Notes: generated by a model not told the origin, from the letters alone. 64,000 bases of DNA from Pacificoceanicola sp049341065 (GCF_049341065.1 NZ_JBMPIX010000005.1:248001-312000), one strand, 5' to 3'; positions 8,261 through 17,070 are shown, counted from the stretch's first letter. Translations and numbers: made by a program.

Positions 8261-9511
8261 TCAGACTCGCACCGTCGCGCGGGCGAGTCCCTCAGTCACC
8301 GCCGTAAAAACTTCGGAATAGCTGTGGCGCGCATTTGGCAAACAGTCCCGAACCGTTTCAGACACCACAGACATCAGGCTGGAACCACCGACATAGATCA
8401 CCCGGTCGATCTGTGTTGCCTCCAACCCCGCCAGTTGCAAGGTATCATCCAAGCTCTGACGCAAAGCTTCAGAATGCGGCGCCAAGGTGCTGGACAGCAC
8501 ATCCTTGGGCAGTGGCGCGCGCAACCCACGCTCGATTTCGTCAAGAATGATAGCGGCGTCGATGTCGCCCTTGTTCGCGCTGATCTTGCCGCGCTCGACG
8601 CCAAAGGCAATCTCGTGTCCCAATTCATCCTGAAGCACGCTGGACAAGCGGGCGAGCTTTTCCGGCTCTTCGGCGACGCGGGCCATGTCGGCCACCATGC
8701 GCCGGTTCTGCGCCGTATATAGAAACGGGATCTTTTCCCAGGTCGCCAGGTCGTTGAAAATCGCATTGGGCGCGGGCAATGACCCCGGGCCCATCGCGTT
8801 GCGCAATTGGGAGCCCTTGCCCAGCAGCGGCATCACCTGATGGAAACTGATCGCCTTGTCGAAATCGGTGCCGCCGATGCGAATGCCGTGGCTGGCGAGG
8901 ATTTCGACACCGTCGCACCGCGACCGAAAGGCCGAGAAATCCGAGGTCCCGCCGCCAATGTCGACAATCATGCCTGTCTCGCCCGTCTGCTCGAGCGCGC
9001 CGCTGGCGATGGCCGCCGCCTCGGGTTCCAGCATGAAAGCGACTTCCTGAAACCCCGCTGCAAGGTAACAGGCACGCAGGTCCGCCTCGGCTGCTGCTTC
9101 GCGCGGATCATTCGTGCCGTGAAACACCACAGGGCGACCGGACAGGGCGCGCTCGAATGTCAGGCCGGTGTCAGCCTCGGCCCGGGCCTTCACCTCGCGC
9201 AGAAAGCGCGCGATGATCTCGACGAATGTCACCCTCTCGTTCAGGATCTGGTGCTTTTCATGCATCAAGCCGGTGCCAAGCACCCGTTTGAGCGCGCGCA
9301 TGAACCGCCCTTCGACCCCCTCCAGAAGCGCTTGATTGGCAGGCTCTCCGATCAGGGTCTGGCGCGAATGATAGTCGAAAAAGAAAGTGGTCGGCAGCGT
9401 TGTCTGACCTGGCGCCATCTTTATCAGCCGCGGGGCACCGTCCTGCATGAACCCGGCGGCCGAATTGGAGGTGCCAAAATCTATGCCCAATGTCTGGCTG
9501 TTCTGCACCAT
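8261..9511 (-). CDS. Hsp70-like ATPase (YegD-type, nucleotide-binding domain only)
   Basis: 416 residues. LGIDFGTSNSAAGF at the N-terminus is the phosphate-1 loop of the actin/Hsp70 fold, EPEAAAIASGALEQ and MIVDIGGGTSDFSAF are the connect/phosphate-2 regions, and VIYVGGSSLMSVV the adenosine motif. Length and the absence of a DnaK-like substrate-binding domain and lid place it in the YegD-like group rather than DnaK. It probably binds and hydrolyses ATP in the cytoplasm; clients are unknown. It stands alone between ilvD and the glycosylation operon. Confidence 0.85.
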   Translation of the reverse strand: MVQNSQTLGIDFGTSNSAAGFMQDGAPRLIKMAPGQTTLPTTFFFDYHSRQTLIGEPANQALLEGVEGRFMRALKRVLGTGLMHEKHQILNERVTFVEIIARFLREVKARAEADTGLTFERALSGRPVVFHGTNDPREAAAEADLRACYLAAGFQEVAFMLEPEAAAIASGALEQTGETGMIVDIGGGTSDFSAFRSRCDGVEILASHGIRIGGTDFDKAISFHQVMPLLGKGSQLRNAMGPGSLPAPNAIFNDLATWEKIPFLYTAQNRRMVADMARVAEEPEKLARLSSVLQDELGHEIAFGVERGKISANKGDIDAAIILDEIERGLRAPLPKDVLSSTLAPHSEALRQSLDDTLQLAGLEATQIDRVIYVGGSSLMSVVSETVRDCLPNARHSYSEVFTAVTEGLARATVRV

Positions 9512-9625
9512 ACCGGAATACCCCTGTTCGACCGGAAAGGCGCGGCTTTAGGCACAGTCCGAGACTGTGTCAAGCGACGTCAGTCGCGGATGATGCACAA
9601 GAGGCAGTAGGAACGGTTAGAACCT

Positions 9626-11050
9626 CTATTCAAGGACAATATGCGGAACACCATCATGCGTCCGGACGCGCAGCAAGGTCGGACACCTGCCCCCGGTGGC
9701 GGCGATTTCCGGACAACAGGGACCACTCGCTCCGACACAGACGGGTATGATCTTCCCGGTCAATTGCTGTAAGCGAAAGCTCAATGCCAAGTTGTTCTGA
9801 ACAAAGGCCGACCGGGCACTTGGCAGATCGAGGATGTCATCGGCAATTGCCATGGGCGCTTCGGTGGCTTGCACCGTCTCGGCAAGTGCGCGGGTCTCCG
9901 ACTGCCAATCGCGATAGGTCGTGTACTGCATAAATGTCTGCAGCAAGTAGCTCCCGGCGATCAACAACACAGCGTTACGCACAAAACGTCCGGCCAATCC
10001 ACCTTTGTCGGTCAGAAGTTGTGCCGCGCGGACAACAAGTAGAGCATAGAACACCCAAGCAAAAATGAACGCGCGCGGCGGGGCTATGACGCCGACCTTG
10101 AGCACCTGCACAACGATCAGAGCAAGCCCCATAGCCAACCCGGCATGCAGATAGAGCGCCTCCATCGGAACACGGCGCAACAATACGCCCGTGGCAAGGG
10201 TCAGCAACGTCAGGTGGAACCAGATCATCGGAGAAAAATCAAAGCTGGATCGGCTGAGAAAATCGCGCAGGGATTCGGACAGCAGAGGCAAATTGCCCAA
10301 AAGGCTCGTCCAGTCCGTCCCGGGTGTGGCGTTGCGCCAGTCGGCCACTTGCACGCCAAAGACGCCGTGGATCGACAAGTTCAGACTGTAGACACAGAGA
10401 ACCGCCAGCACGAAACTAAAGCAAAAGACCGAAAGAAGCGTGATCAGGTCGCGCAGGCTGCGCTCTTTGCTGCAAGTAATTGCCGTCGCAAGAAGCAGCA
10501 ATGGATAGGTCGTGTAGGCCATAAAGGTCAGCACGGTCATCGGCACCATCAGGGCCAGATGGGTGCGGCGCGAAACGACAAGGCCCAATCCGGCATATAA
10601 AGCGATCAGTGCCAGCCCGGGCAGAAGCGTGTTGAACCACAGCGAAATCATGGTTGCCGAGGGCGCCACAAGAACAAGCAGCGCCAAAACCGTGGCGAAC
10701 CAAGCCCGATTAGCGACATCGCGCAACGCAGCAATGGCCAGAAAGGCGGCAAAAAGCGACCAGAGAAGCTGATACAGCAAAAAGTTCAGCCAAGCTGGCG
10801 TGGTGATCCCGCGCAGATGCCACAGGTAATTCAGCCAGCGGCCTTCGTCCTTGGTCTTGTGCCAATAGGCGCCGGCATCGGCGAAAAGCGCCGGATAATC
10901 GTCGAACCGGATCATTGGGTCGAGCAGATTAGGCGCAGAAATGGCCAAAATTGCCAGCATGCTCAGCAGGACCGGCGCCATCATCGGATGGCGCAAGATC
11001 CCCTGCGCAATGCTTGGGCGCAACACGGCCCCATCAGCCAGATGGGTCAT
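9626..11050 (-). CDS. GtrII-like polytopic glycosyltransferase (GT-C type membrane protein)
   Basis: 474 residues from the ATG at 11050, which overlaps the methyltransferase stop (ATGA). About eleven hydrophobic segments are visible. A charged loop after the first segment, DPMIRFDDYPALFAD, carries the paired aspartates expected for the catalytic site of GT-C enzymes using polyprenyl-phosphate sugars. It resembles the serotype-specific GtrII glucosyltransferases that decorate O-antigen in the periplasm. It is the last gene of the GtrB-GtrA-methyltransferase-GtrII operon, which supports the assignment. The acceptor glycan is unknown, and the family name is given with moderate confidence because these proteins diverge strongly. 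Confidence 0.65.
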   Translation of the reverse strand: MTHLADGAVLRPSIAQGILRHPMMAPVLLSMLAILAISAPNLLDPMIRFDDYPALFADAGAYWHKTKDEGRWLNYLWHLRGITTPAWLNFLLYQLLWSLFAAFLAIAALRDVANRAWFATVLALLVLVAPSATMISLWFNTLLPGLALIALYAGLGLVVSRRTHLALMVPMTVLTFMAYTTYPLLLLATAITCSKERSLRDLITLLSVFCFSFVLAVLCVYSLNLSIHGVFGVQVADWRNATPGTDWTSLLGNLPLLSESLRDFLSRSSFDFSPMIWFHLTLLTLATGVLLRRVPMEALYLHAGLAMGLALIVVQVLKVGVIAPPRAFIFAWVFYALLVVRAAQLLTDKGGLAGRFVRNAVLLIAGSYLLQTFMQYTTYRDWQSETRALAETVQATEAPMAIADDILDLPSARSAFVQNNLALSFRLQQLTGKIIPVCVGASGPCCPEIAATGGRCPTLLRVRTHDGVPHIVLE

Positions 11051-11811
11051 CCGGCGAGGCTCTGAGCGCGGGCGGCTTTTGCGGAAAGACGGCTGGCCCG
11101 CAATTGCGCGATTTGTGTCACCCGATGCTGCGGCAACCGCGCGACAACTGCCTTGCGCAAGGCCCATGTCAGACTGCCCATGTCCCTGACCGTTTCACCC
11201 GGGGCAAGCGCATGTTCAGTGATCTCGGAAGGCAGGTCTTTGGCACCGGCTTCGTTCGCATAGAACACCGCGTTATAGCGATACCAAGGCTCCACATTCG
11301 TGTTGGCCTTCAGATGCGGGCGCAAGCAGTCGTAGGCGCGATACCCGCGCGCGGCGAATTTTTCCTGCCAGAAGGCCAGCGGCTGTTCATTGACGTGAAA
11401 TTCGCCCCCCTGCCCTACCACCGCTGCGGAAAACAACACCCGATCCGCCCCGGCGCAGAGACTGTCCACCAGCGTATCCGAAGCGGATGTCGGCAGATGT
11501 TCTCCGACCTCGAGACTTTGTGCCAGATCGAACCGCTGGCCAAGAGCAAGCGGTTGCGTCAAGTCGGCAGCGTGAAAGCTCTCCCTGCCGATCGCCAAGG
11601 CATCACGATTGACATAATCTCCATCGACACCCAGTACCCTTATCGCGCCCGCCGCGTTCCATTCATCAAGCCAGACACCCCGGCCACAGCCCAGATCCAG
11701 GACCGACTGCGGCGCGATCCACTGGTTCAGCAGGCCAATCAGGGCTTGGGCGGATGATCGTGCACCCTGATCGATATAGTTGAAAAACGTGTCGCTGTAG
11801 ACATGGGTCAT
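11047..11811 (-). CDS. Class I SAM-dependent methyltransferase
   Basis: 254 residues from the ATG at 11811, which overlaps the GtrA-like stop by 4 bp; the longer frame reads through that gene. The SAM motif I is SVLDLGCGRGVWLDEW at about 37-52, followed by the acidic residue in VLGVDGDYV and the post-II motif FDLAQSLEVGEHLP. This is the Methyltransf_11/23 group. Located between GtrA-like and GtrII-like genes with 4-bp overlaps on both sides, it probably methylates a sugar or lipid-linked intermediate of the surface glycan. Target is inferred from context only. Confidence 0.85.
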   Translation of the reverse strand: MTHVYSDTFFNYIDQGARSSAQALIGLLNQWIAPQSVLDLGCGRGVWLDEWNAAGAIRVLGVDGDYVNRDALAIGRESFHAADLTQPLALGQRFDLAQSLEVGEHLPTSASDTLVDSLCAGADRVLFSAAVVGQGGEFHVNEQPLAFWQEKFAARGYRAYDCLRPHLKANTNVEPWYRYNAVFYANEAGAKDLPSEITEHALAPGETVRDMGSLTWALRKAVVARLPQHRVTQIAQLRASRLSAKAARAQSLAG

Positions 11812-12209
11812 CGGACGGTCTCCATCTGGTCGCGGCGGCGGGAAAAAACCCAGCGCGACATGATTACAAAGTTCTGTATGGGCAGTACGAGGGTAACGAC
11901 TGCGGCTGAAACCAGCGCATGCCAGCCAAAGGCGGGGCCAAGCGCGCCAGTGATCAAGGCCGACGTCAAAAGCCCCAGACCGATCATGGCGGCAAAACGC
12001 AGGGCTTGGGTACGGTCGCGCCATGGCGCGTCAAAGGTAAGCCCCGCCTGCCCAAGATACTGCACCGCGACGGCCATCAGAAATGCCAGCGCATTGGCGA
12101 TCGCCTGCGGCATTCCAAGCGCCATAAACCCTGCATAAAGCAGGATATAAAGCACCGCGACCGCAGTCCCGACCAGTGCAAAGCGAAAGAGTCTGTGCCC
12201 CGACGTCAT
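11808..12209 (-). CDS. gtrA: GtrA-family membrane protein (putative lipid-linked sugar flippase)
   Basis: 133 residues with four transmembrane segments (about 8-30, 35-55, 70-92, 98-118), the normal size and topology for GtrA. In serotype-conversion systems GtrA is proposed to flip polyprenyl-phosphate-glucose to the periplasmic face. It lies 3 bp after the GtrB-like gene and overlaps the methyltransferase gene by 4 bp, so the set is translated together. Confidence 0.88.
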   Translation of the reverse strand: MTSGHRLFRFALVGTAVAVLYILLYAGFMALGMPQAIANALAFLMAVAVQYLGQAGLTFDAPWRDRTQALRFAAMIGLGLLTSALITGALGPAFGWHALVSAAVVTLVLPIQNFVIMSRWVFSRRRDQMETVR

Positions 12210-12212
12210 GAC

Positions 12213-13163
12213 TTAGGCCCTGGTTTTCAGGGCGACAGGATCGGCCACAACGGTGTCTTCCGAGATAAAATAGAGCGGGCGGTTCTTTGCCTCGACATAG
12301 AGCCGTCCGACATACTCTCCCAAGATTCCAAGCGTCAGAAGCTGCACACCGGAAAACGCGCTGATTGCAACCACGACCGAGGCCCATCCCGGCGCGGTCT
12401 GGTACAGGACCAACGAATAGAGCACGTAGATCATCATCAAGCCGGCCACGCCGAGGCTGACAAAGGACAGCCGGGTCGCCAGCCGAAGCGGTTTCGTGGA
12501 AAACGCGGTCATGGCGTCCATCGCCAGCCGAAGCATCTTGCGCAGCGGGTACTTGGTCTCGCCGGTGAGGCGGGGTGCGCGGCTGTATTCAATGCCGAAC
12601 TGTTCATAACCGACCCAGGCGAACATACCGCGGATAAACCGGGCCTTTTCAGGCATTGCCAACACCGCATCCAGCGCGCGGCGGCTTACCAGACGGAAAT
12701 CGCCGGTGTCCTTCGGGATCGCCACATCCGACATCACGTTCAATAGTCTATAGAACAGATGCGCCGAGGCGCGTTTGAACAAGGTCTCGCCCTGCCGCTC
12801 TGCGCGGCGGCCATAAACGACGTCATAGCCGCGATCCATCATTGCCATCATATCTGCCAGCAGTTCCGGCGGGTCTTGCAAATCAGCATCCAGCATGAAG
12901 ATGCGACTGCCTTTTGCCGCTTGCAGTCCCGCAGTCAGCGCGATCTGGTGCCCTCTGTTTGACGACATGCGCAGACCGCGAAGCTGGGGTGTGATGGCCC
13001 GCATCCGTTCAATCTCGGCCCAAGTGCCATCTGTCGAGCCGTCATCCACCAAGATAATCTCGGCACGTTCACTGTAAGGCGAAATTACCGTCATCAACCG
13101 GACCACCAACTCTTCTATGGCAGCCTCTTCGTTCATGCAGGGGACCACAACGGACAGGTACAT
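12213..13163 (-). CDS. gtrB: GtrB-like polyprenyl-phosphate glycosyltransferase (GT2)
   Basis: 316 residues from the ATG at 13163 (GGAG eight bases upstream); the long N-terminal extension in the frame is non-coding upstream sequence. GT2 motifs are present: VVPCMNEEAAIEELV, the DDGSTDGTW nucleotide site and the DADLQDPPE metal-binding DXD-like motif. Two C-terminal membrane helices (about 230-255 and 265-290) match GtrB/DPM1-like enzymes. It should transfer glucose (or another hexose) from UDP-sugar to undecaprenyl phosphate on the cytoplasmic side. It is the promoter-proximal gene of the glycosylation operon. Confidence 0.88.
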   Translation of the reverse strand: MYLSVVVPCMNEEAAIEELVVRLMTVISPYSERAEIILVDDGSTDGTWAEIERMRAITPQLRGLRMSSNRGHQIALTAGLQAAKGSRIFMLDADLQDPPELLADMMAMMDRGYDVVYGRRAERQGETLFKRASAHLFYRLLNVMSDVAIPKDTGDFRLVSRRALDAVLAMPEKARFIRGMFAWVGYEQFGIEYSRAPRLTGETKYPLRKMLRLAMDAMTAFSTKPLRLATRLSFVSLGVAGLMMIYVLYSLVLYQTAPGWASVVVAISAFSGVQLLTLGILGEYVGRLYVEAKNRPLYFISEDTVVADPVALKTRA

Positions 13164-13419
13164 ATGGGAACTCCAATGCTCTTTGTCGCAGCAATAAAAT
13201 CCATTTGTGTTCTCAATCGGGCCGATTTCTGGGTATTTTTGCGCAAATCGAGACAACCTTTGGCCAAAATTCGCGTCTCGGTCTTTGAGACCGGGCTGCT
13301 TGGCACCGGCTTTGGTCAGCGATGAGCCAGTTGCCCACGGAAATCCGACGCCTACACGTCTCGCAGAGATTCGAATTTTGGGTGAAAAAGGTTTCCCAAC
13401 CCCTTGTCTTACAGGTGAC

Positions 13420-13437
13420 ATTGTCGGTTGAGACAAT
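13420..13437. promoter_or_regulatory. Inverted repeat upstream of repABC
   Basis: ATTGTC-N6-GACAAT is a perfect 6-bp inverted repeat, 166 bp upstream of the repA start. RepA/RepB autorepress repABC operons through palindromes in this area, so it is a candidate operator. The related word GAGACAA also occurs near 13250. Confidence 0.35.
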
Positions 13438-13461
13438 CTACGATCGCTGACTTTGACCGAG

Positions 13462-13492
13462 TTATCCATGAGTTATCAACAAGTTATTCACA
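13462..13492 (+). promoter_or_regulatory. Three DnaA-box-like motifs at 11-bp spacing
   Basis: TTATCCATG (13462), TTATCAACA (13473) and TTATTCACA (13484) follow each other on the same strand at exactly 11-bp intervals. The third is a perfect match to the DnaA box consensus TTATNCACA; the other two deviate at one or two positions. One-turn phasing would place bound DnaA, or another initiator, on the same DNA face. Confidence 0.5.
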
Positions 13493-13603
13493 TCACCGGC
13501 AGGCGCATATATCAAATTTGCGACCCATGTCAGGATTGACTGGAAATCCCCATCAAATCTGATATGAGATAAGATAATAAAAAAATATACGAGGGCGGGC
13601 ACG

Positions 13604-14821
13604 ATGGCGGATCTTCTAGCCTCCGAGCAGCTGATGAATTTCAGCGAAATCATCGACAACGCGCTGACGCAACAGCGCGAGCTTCTTCATGCACCGGACA
13701 CCCGCAAGTCGGACAAGCCGCTGCGCGCCTTTTCCGTGCGTGAAGTTTCCCACGCTTTGCGGGTCAAATACAATAGTCTGCGGCAATACCTGAATTCCTT
13801 GCCCGGCATGCCAGAAGGCACGCTTGAAGCTGGGAACCGGAAATATTTCTCGGCCGAAGAGATCAATCAGATACTCGAGGTGTTGCGCCGTGAAGGCAAG
13901 ATCGGCGATGACCGTTATCCCCGCCGTTTGCCGGGCGATCACCAGTCCCGTTTGGTGGTCTATAACCTCAAGGGCGGGGTGTCCAAGACGTCGCTCTCGG
14001 TCAACCTCGCACAGTTTCTGGCATTACGCGGCTATCGGATTCTCTGCATCGACCTCGACCCGCAGGCCAGTTTCTCGGATATGTTCGACATACAGGCGGA
14101 CCTCGACGATTTGCCTTCGGTCTATGACGTGCTGCGCTATGCCGACCCCGAGACAGGCGAAGGCCCCATCCCGATCACCGAGGCGATTCAGGCCACCTAT
14201 GTTCCCAACATCGACATCGTCCCCGGATCGATGTCGATGACGGAATTCGAGTATGAAACCTCTGCCTCATTCCGGGCCTCTGATGGCACCCCGTTCCACC
14301 GCCGCATCTCGGATGCGCTTGAAGTTGTGGACGACGCTTACGATCTCGTTCTCTTCGATACACCTCCGCACATGTCCTTTGCGGTGATCTCGGCGGTCTT
14401 TGCTGCAACCGGGATGTTGATCCCTCTGTCCGCTGGCATGCTGGACGTCGTGTCATTGGCAAAGTTCCTCGAACTCGCCTCCGGCACGATGCAGGTCGTC
14501 GAGCAACATCAGGTAAAGCGCTATGATTTCATACGCTTCGTCCTGACGCGATATTCGGCTTCGGATCCGGCACAGTTGCAACTCTCGTCTTTCCTACGCT
14601 CTCATTTGCGCGGTGCGATGCTTCAGCATGACATGGTCAGCTCCACCGCCATCGCGGATGCGGGCAACACCATGAACCCCCTGCTGGAGCTTGAGCCCAG
14701 CAGCTTCAATCGCAAGACTTACGATCGCATTTTCGAATCCCTCAGTGGGATTGCCGACGAGGTCGACGCCGAAATCATCAAGGCCTGGGGTCGGACGCCC
14801 TTCGAAAGGGAGGATAGCTAA
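13604..14821 (+). CDS. repA: Plasmid partitioning ATPase RepA (ParA family)
   Basis: 405 residues, the usual length for RepA of repABC replicons. An N-terminal DNA-binding region (about 1-110, including REVSHALRVKYNSLRQYLN) precedes the ATPase core with the deviant Walker A motif KGGVSKTSLSVNLAQ and the Walker A' CIDLDPQAS, then FDTPPHMSF as the Walker B region. RepA segregates the plasmid together with RepB and autorepresses the operon. The stop overlaps the repB start in TAATG. A GAGGGCGGG ribosome site precedes the ATG. Confidence 0.95.
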   Translation: MADLLASEQLMNFSEIIDNALTQQRELLHAPDTRKSDKPLRAFSVREVSHALRVKYNSLRQYLNSLPGMPEGTLEAGNRKYFSAEEINQILEVLRREGKIGDDRYPRRLPGDHQSRLVVYNLKGGVSKTSLSVNLAQFLALRGYRILCIDLDPQASFSDMFDIQADLDDLPSVYDVLRYADPETGEGPIPITEAIQATYVPNIDIVPGSMSMTEFEYETSASFRASDGTPFHRRISDALEVVDDAYDLVLFDTPPHMSFAVISAVFAATGMLIPLSAGMLDVVSLAKFLELASGTMQVVEQHQVKRYDFIRFVLTRYSASDPAQLQLSSFLRSHLRGAMLQHDMVSSTAIADAGNTMNPLLELEPSSFNRKTYDRIFESLSGIADEVDAEIIKAWGRTPFEREDS

Positions 14822-15747
14822 TGGCACGTAAGAGCCGTCCCGTTTTCCCCGTCCCTGTTGCGGGCGGCGATGCTCCCATCACGTCGAAATCACCCCGACG
14901 CGCACCAATGTTCGCCAAGGGCGCCGCAAGCCTCGAGAACGCGGCAAAATCCGCCGCCGCCGAGGAGCGCATGTTTCGTCACCTCGCGCTAGAGTTGATT
15001 GACCCGTCCCCTATCGCGGACAGGATAGACTTGACCGAAGGCCTCGACAGCCTGAAGCGAAGCCTTGCGGACGAAGGCCAGCAGATCCCTATTCTTGTCC
15101 GCCCAAAACCGGGCACGGATCGCTTTGAGATCGTCACCGGGCGCCGCCGTCTGCGGGCCATGACAGAGCTTGGCCACGAGACCATTCAGGCCTTTGTCCG
15201 CAAACTGACCGACGAAGAGGCCTTTATCGCCCAAGGCGTCGAGAACAACGAACGCCTTGAGACGTCGTTCATCGAGCGCGCACGCACGATCTTGTCTGCC
15301 TTGGAAGCCGGTTTCACCCAGCAACAGGTCGAGAAATTCGTTGGTGTCGATCAGTCGATGATCAGCCGAATGAAGTCGGTGTTCACGACCGTTGGCGAGG
15401 ACATCGTGCAACAGATAGGACCGGCGCGCGGCGTCGGTCGACGCAAGTGGGAACGGTTGGCCAAACTGATCAAGGCAGGCCCCCTGCCCTGCCCGGTGCC
15501 TAATGATATCCCTGACAGCGCAGAACGCTTTGACGCTTTTCTCGCGTCTCTCGAAGCGGCGGCGGGCAAACCAGCCAAGCCCCCTGCCCCGGCCAGAGAT
15601 AATACCACGCAGGTCGCTCCGGTATTGGCAACGCGGCGCGGCCGGCAACTGACCGTCAAAGTCACACAAGACGCACCTGAGGGCTTCCTCGACCATCTGC
15701 TGGAACAAATCCCGCAGTTATTGGACGCCTATCGCAAGCAATCCTGA
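14821..15747 (+). CDS. repB: Plasmid partitioning protein RepB (ParB family)
   Basis: 308 residues. The ParB/Spo0J core is visible with QQIPILVRPKPGTDRFEIVTG and GRRRLRAMTELGHETIQAFV, followed by a helix-turn-helix (AGFTQQQVEKFVGVDQSMISR, read in parts) that should bind the palindromic parS sites. It starts one base into the repA stop codon. With RepA it forms the centromere complex, and the cognate sites are probably the palindromes at 17020-17070. Confidence 0.95.
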   Translation: MARKSRPVFPVPVAGGDAPITSKSPRRAPMFAKGAASLENAAKSAAAEERMFRHLALELIDPSPIADRIDLTEGLDSLKRSLADEGQQIPILVRPKPGTDRFEIVTGRRRLRAMTELGHETIQAFVRKLTDEEAFIAQGVENNERLETSFIERARTILSALEAGFTQQQVEKFVGVDQSMISRMKSVFTTVGEDIVQQIGPARGVGRRKWERLAKLIKAGPLPCPVPNDIPDSAERFDAFLASLEAAAGKPAKPPAPARDNTTQVAPVLATRRGRQLTVKVTQDAPEGFLDHLLEQIPQLLDAYRKQS

Positions 15748-15810
15748 ACCGGGACAACCCGGTCGGACACTAGAGCAGAAACCAAAAAAGAGAGGAGCAG
15801 ACGAAGGCAA

Positions 15811-15940
15811 AAGAAAACCCTCCCAAGCCGGAGCCAAGAAGGGTTCTCAAGTTCTGTAGCAATTACTTGATACCCCGCACACGATTCGCTTTCAACACCG
15901 ATCTTCGGTGATTGGGTATTTTTTGCCGTCTGAAATGCTA
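15811..15940 (-). ncRNA. Probable antisense counter-transcribed RNA (incompatibility RNA) of repABC
   Basis: The 192-bp repB-repC gap of repABC plasmids encodes a small antisense RNA that limits repC expression. Here the minus strand contains a good intrinsic terminator: an 8-bp stem (15838-15845 with 15816-15823, AACCCTTC/GGAGGGTT) followed by a T-rich TTCTTTT tract at 15810-15815. The 5' end is not determined; the promoter would lie near the repC start. The terminator is seen directly, and the RNA itself is inferred from the family architecture. Confidence 0.65.
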
Positions 15941-17007
15941 TGAACCAGTTGCAACCCGAGGCTCACGCCTGCGGGACGGGTATTTCTACGCCGTCCACAC
16001 CCCGAATTCCGTTTATTCACGACCGCTGGCAGGTCTTGTCCACGGTCAAAGCCGTCGCCCGCGCGCTTGACCTTGGCGAACGAGAAATCACCGTACTGTC
16101 GGCTCACCTGTCTGTCCTTGCGAAAGGTCCCGTACGGTCCGACCAGGTTCTGGTTTCCTATGCTGGCCTGCCTACCCTGCTGGAACGCGCGAACTGCATG
16201 GACGAGCGCCGCTTCCGTCGAGGCGAAAAGCGGCTGGAAGATGCGGGATTGATCCGCCGAAAGTTCTCGGCCAACAGTCGCCGCTTTCCGGTACGAAATG
16301 GCGAGGGAAAGGTTGTCGACGCCTATGGAATCGACCTTCGCCCGCTTTTTGAAAAGCTGCCGGAACTGGCGAAACTGCAATCTCATCTGGAAGCTGAAGC
16401 CGCTTTTCTGAATGCTATGCGCAGCCGCATCAGCGCGCGCCTTTCCGAGGCACGGCGCACCATCGGTGCGTGCTGCGGTAACATTCCAGATTGGCTTGAA
16501 GACCTCACCGCAAGCGCGCGCAACATCCTGCGGCGCGCCACGCTGACGCAAACCGAAGCCACGGCCTTGGAGCGACAGATCAACGAAGCCTTGGATTCAC
16601 AGATTTCGACCCAGCAAAACGAAATTGCGGACGAGACCGTCGCGGACAATCTTGCCGCCGATCCCGGACAAATTGTCCGGCACTCAGAGTCCCAAAGAAA
16701 AGAATATAAAAAGAAAGAGACCCTGAACATTCTAGACGCCTGGGAGAAATGCCACCACCTAGCGAGCTTCCATGAAGATGTTCCAAAGTCAGAGAAGGAT
16801 CTTTGGGATCGGCTGTACCGTTTTGCCGGATACCTCGGGTTGTCGCACTCAACCCGAGTGAACATGGTCTCGGCTCTGGGCTCAATGAGAGCCATGAAAG
16901 TGCTGAACTACTTGGCCGAACGCATTCTAGATATCAAACACCCAGAGCGCTACGTACAGGCTCTGCTTCAAGAGGCCTCCATGGAAAGACAGTCGCAGAC
17001 AGCTTGA
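15940..17007 (+). CDS. repC: Replication initiation protein RepC
   Basis: 355 residues, slightly shorter than the common 400 or so. The N-terminal half has the RepC winged-helix region (DRWQVLSTVKAVARALDLGE, LLERANCMDERRFRRGEKRL), and the C-terminal half (FAGYLGLSHSTRVNMVSALG, then IKHPERYVQALLQEA) is the conserved RepC tail. RepC initiates replication at an origin that usually lies within its own gene. It is preceded by the antisense RNA region and followed at once by two palindromes. The A-rich linker around 16690-16720 is a plausible AT-rich origin segment. Confidence 0.94.
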   Translation: MNQLQPEAHACGTGISTPSTPRIPFIHDRWQVLSTVKAVARALDLGEREITVLSAHLSVLAKGPVRSDQVLVSYAGLPTLLERANCMDERRFRRGEKRLEDAGLIRRKFSANSRRFPVRNGEGKVVDAYGIDLRPLFEKLPELAKLQSHLEAEAAFLNAMRSRISARLSEARRTIGACCGNIPDWLEDLTASARNILRRATLTQTEATALERQINEALDSQISTQQNEIADETVADNLAADPGQIVRHSESQRKEYKKKETLNILDAWEKCHHLASFHEDVPKSEKDLWDRLYRFAGYLGLSHSTRVNMVSALGSMRAMKVLNYLAERILDIKHPERYVQALLQEASMERQSQTA

Positions 17008-17019
17008 TAAAAGCATCTT

Positions 17020-17070
17020 TATGACCGCGGTCATATTTTGCATTCGAGCGCTTTATGACCGCGGTCATAA
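17020..17070. repeat. Two perfect palindromes after repC, probable parS sites
   Basis: TATGACCGCGGTCATA (17020-17035) and TTATGACCGCGGTCATAA (17053-17070) share the perfect 14-bp core ATGACCGCGGTCAT, with centres 34 bp apart. Perfect palindromes close to repABC genes serve as RepB-binding centromeres and are specific for each compatibility group. Position 13 bp after the repC stop and duplication support this role. Confidence 0.8.

Larger units (their letters stand above)
13164..13603. other. Intergenic region between gtrB and repA (replicon leader)
   Basis: 440 bp without a credible gene. It holds the divergent promoters of the gtr operon and repABC, the inverted repeat at 13420-13437 and the DnaA-box-like triplet at 13462-13492. 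The segment next to repA (13545-13590) is strongly AT-rich, as expected for a promoter or an unwinding element. Confidence 0.6.

Noticed and set aside
13164..13469. N-terminal extension of the GtrB-like protein
   Set aside because: The first 100 or so residues are not GT2-like and the ATG at 13163 has a good ribosome site.
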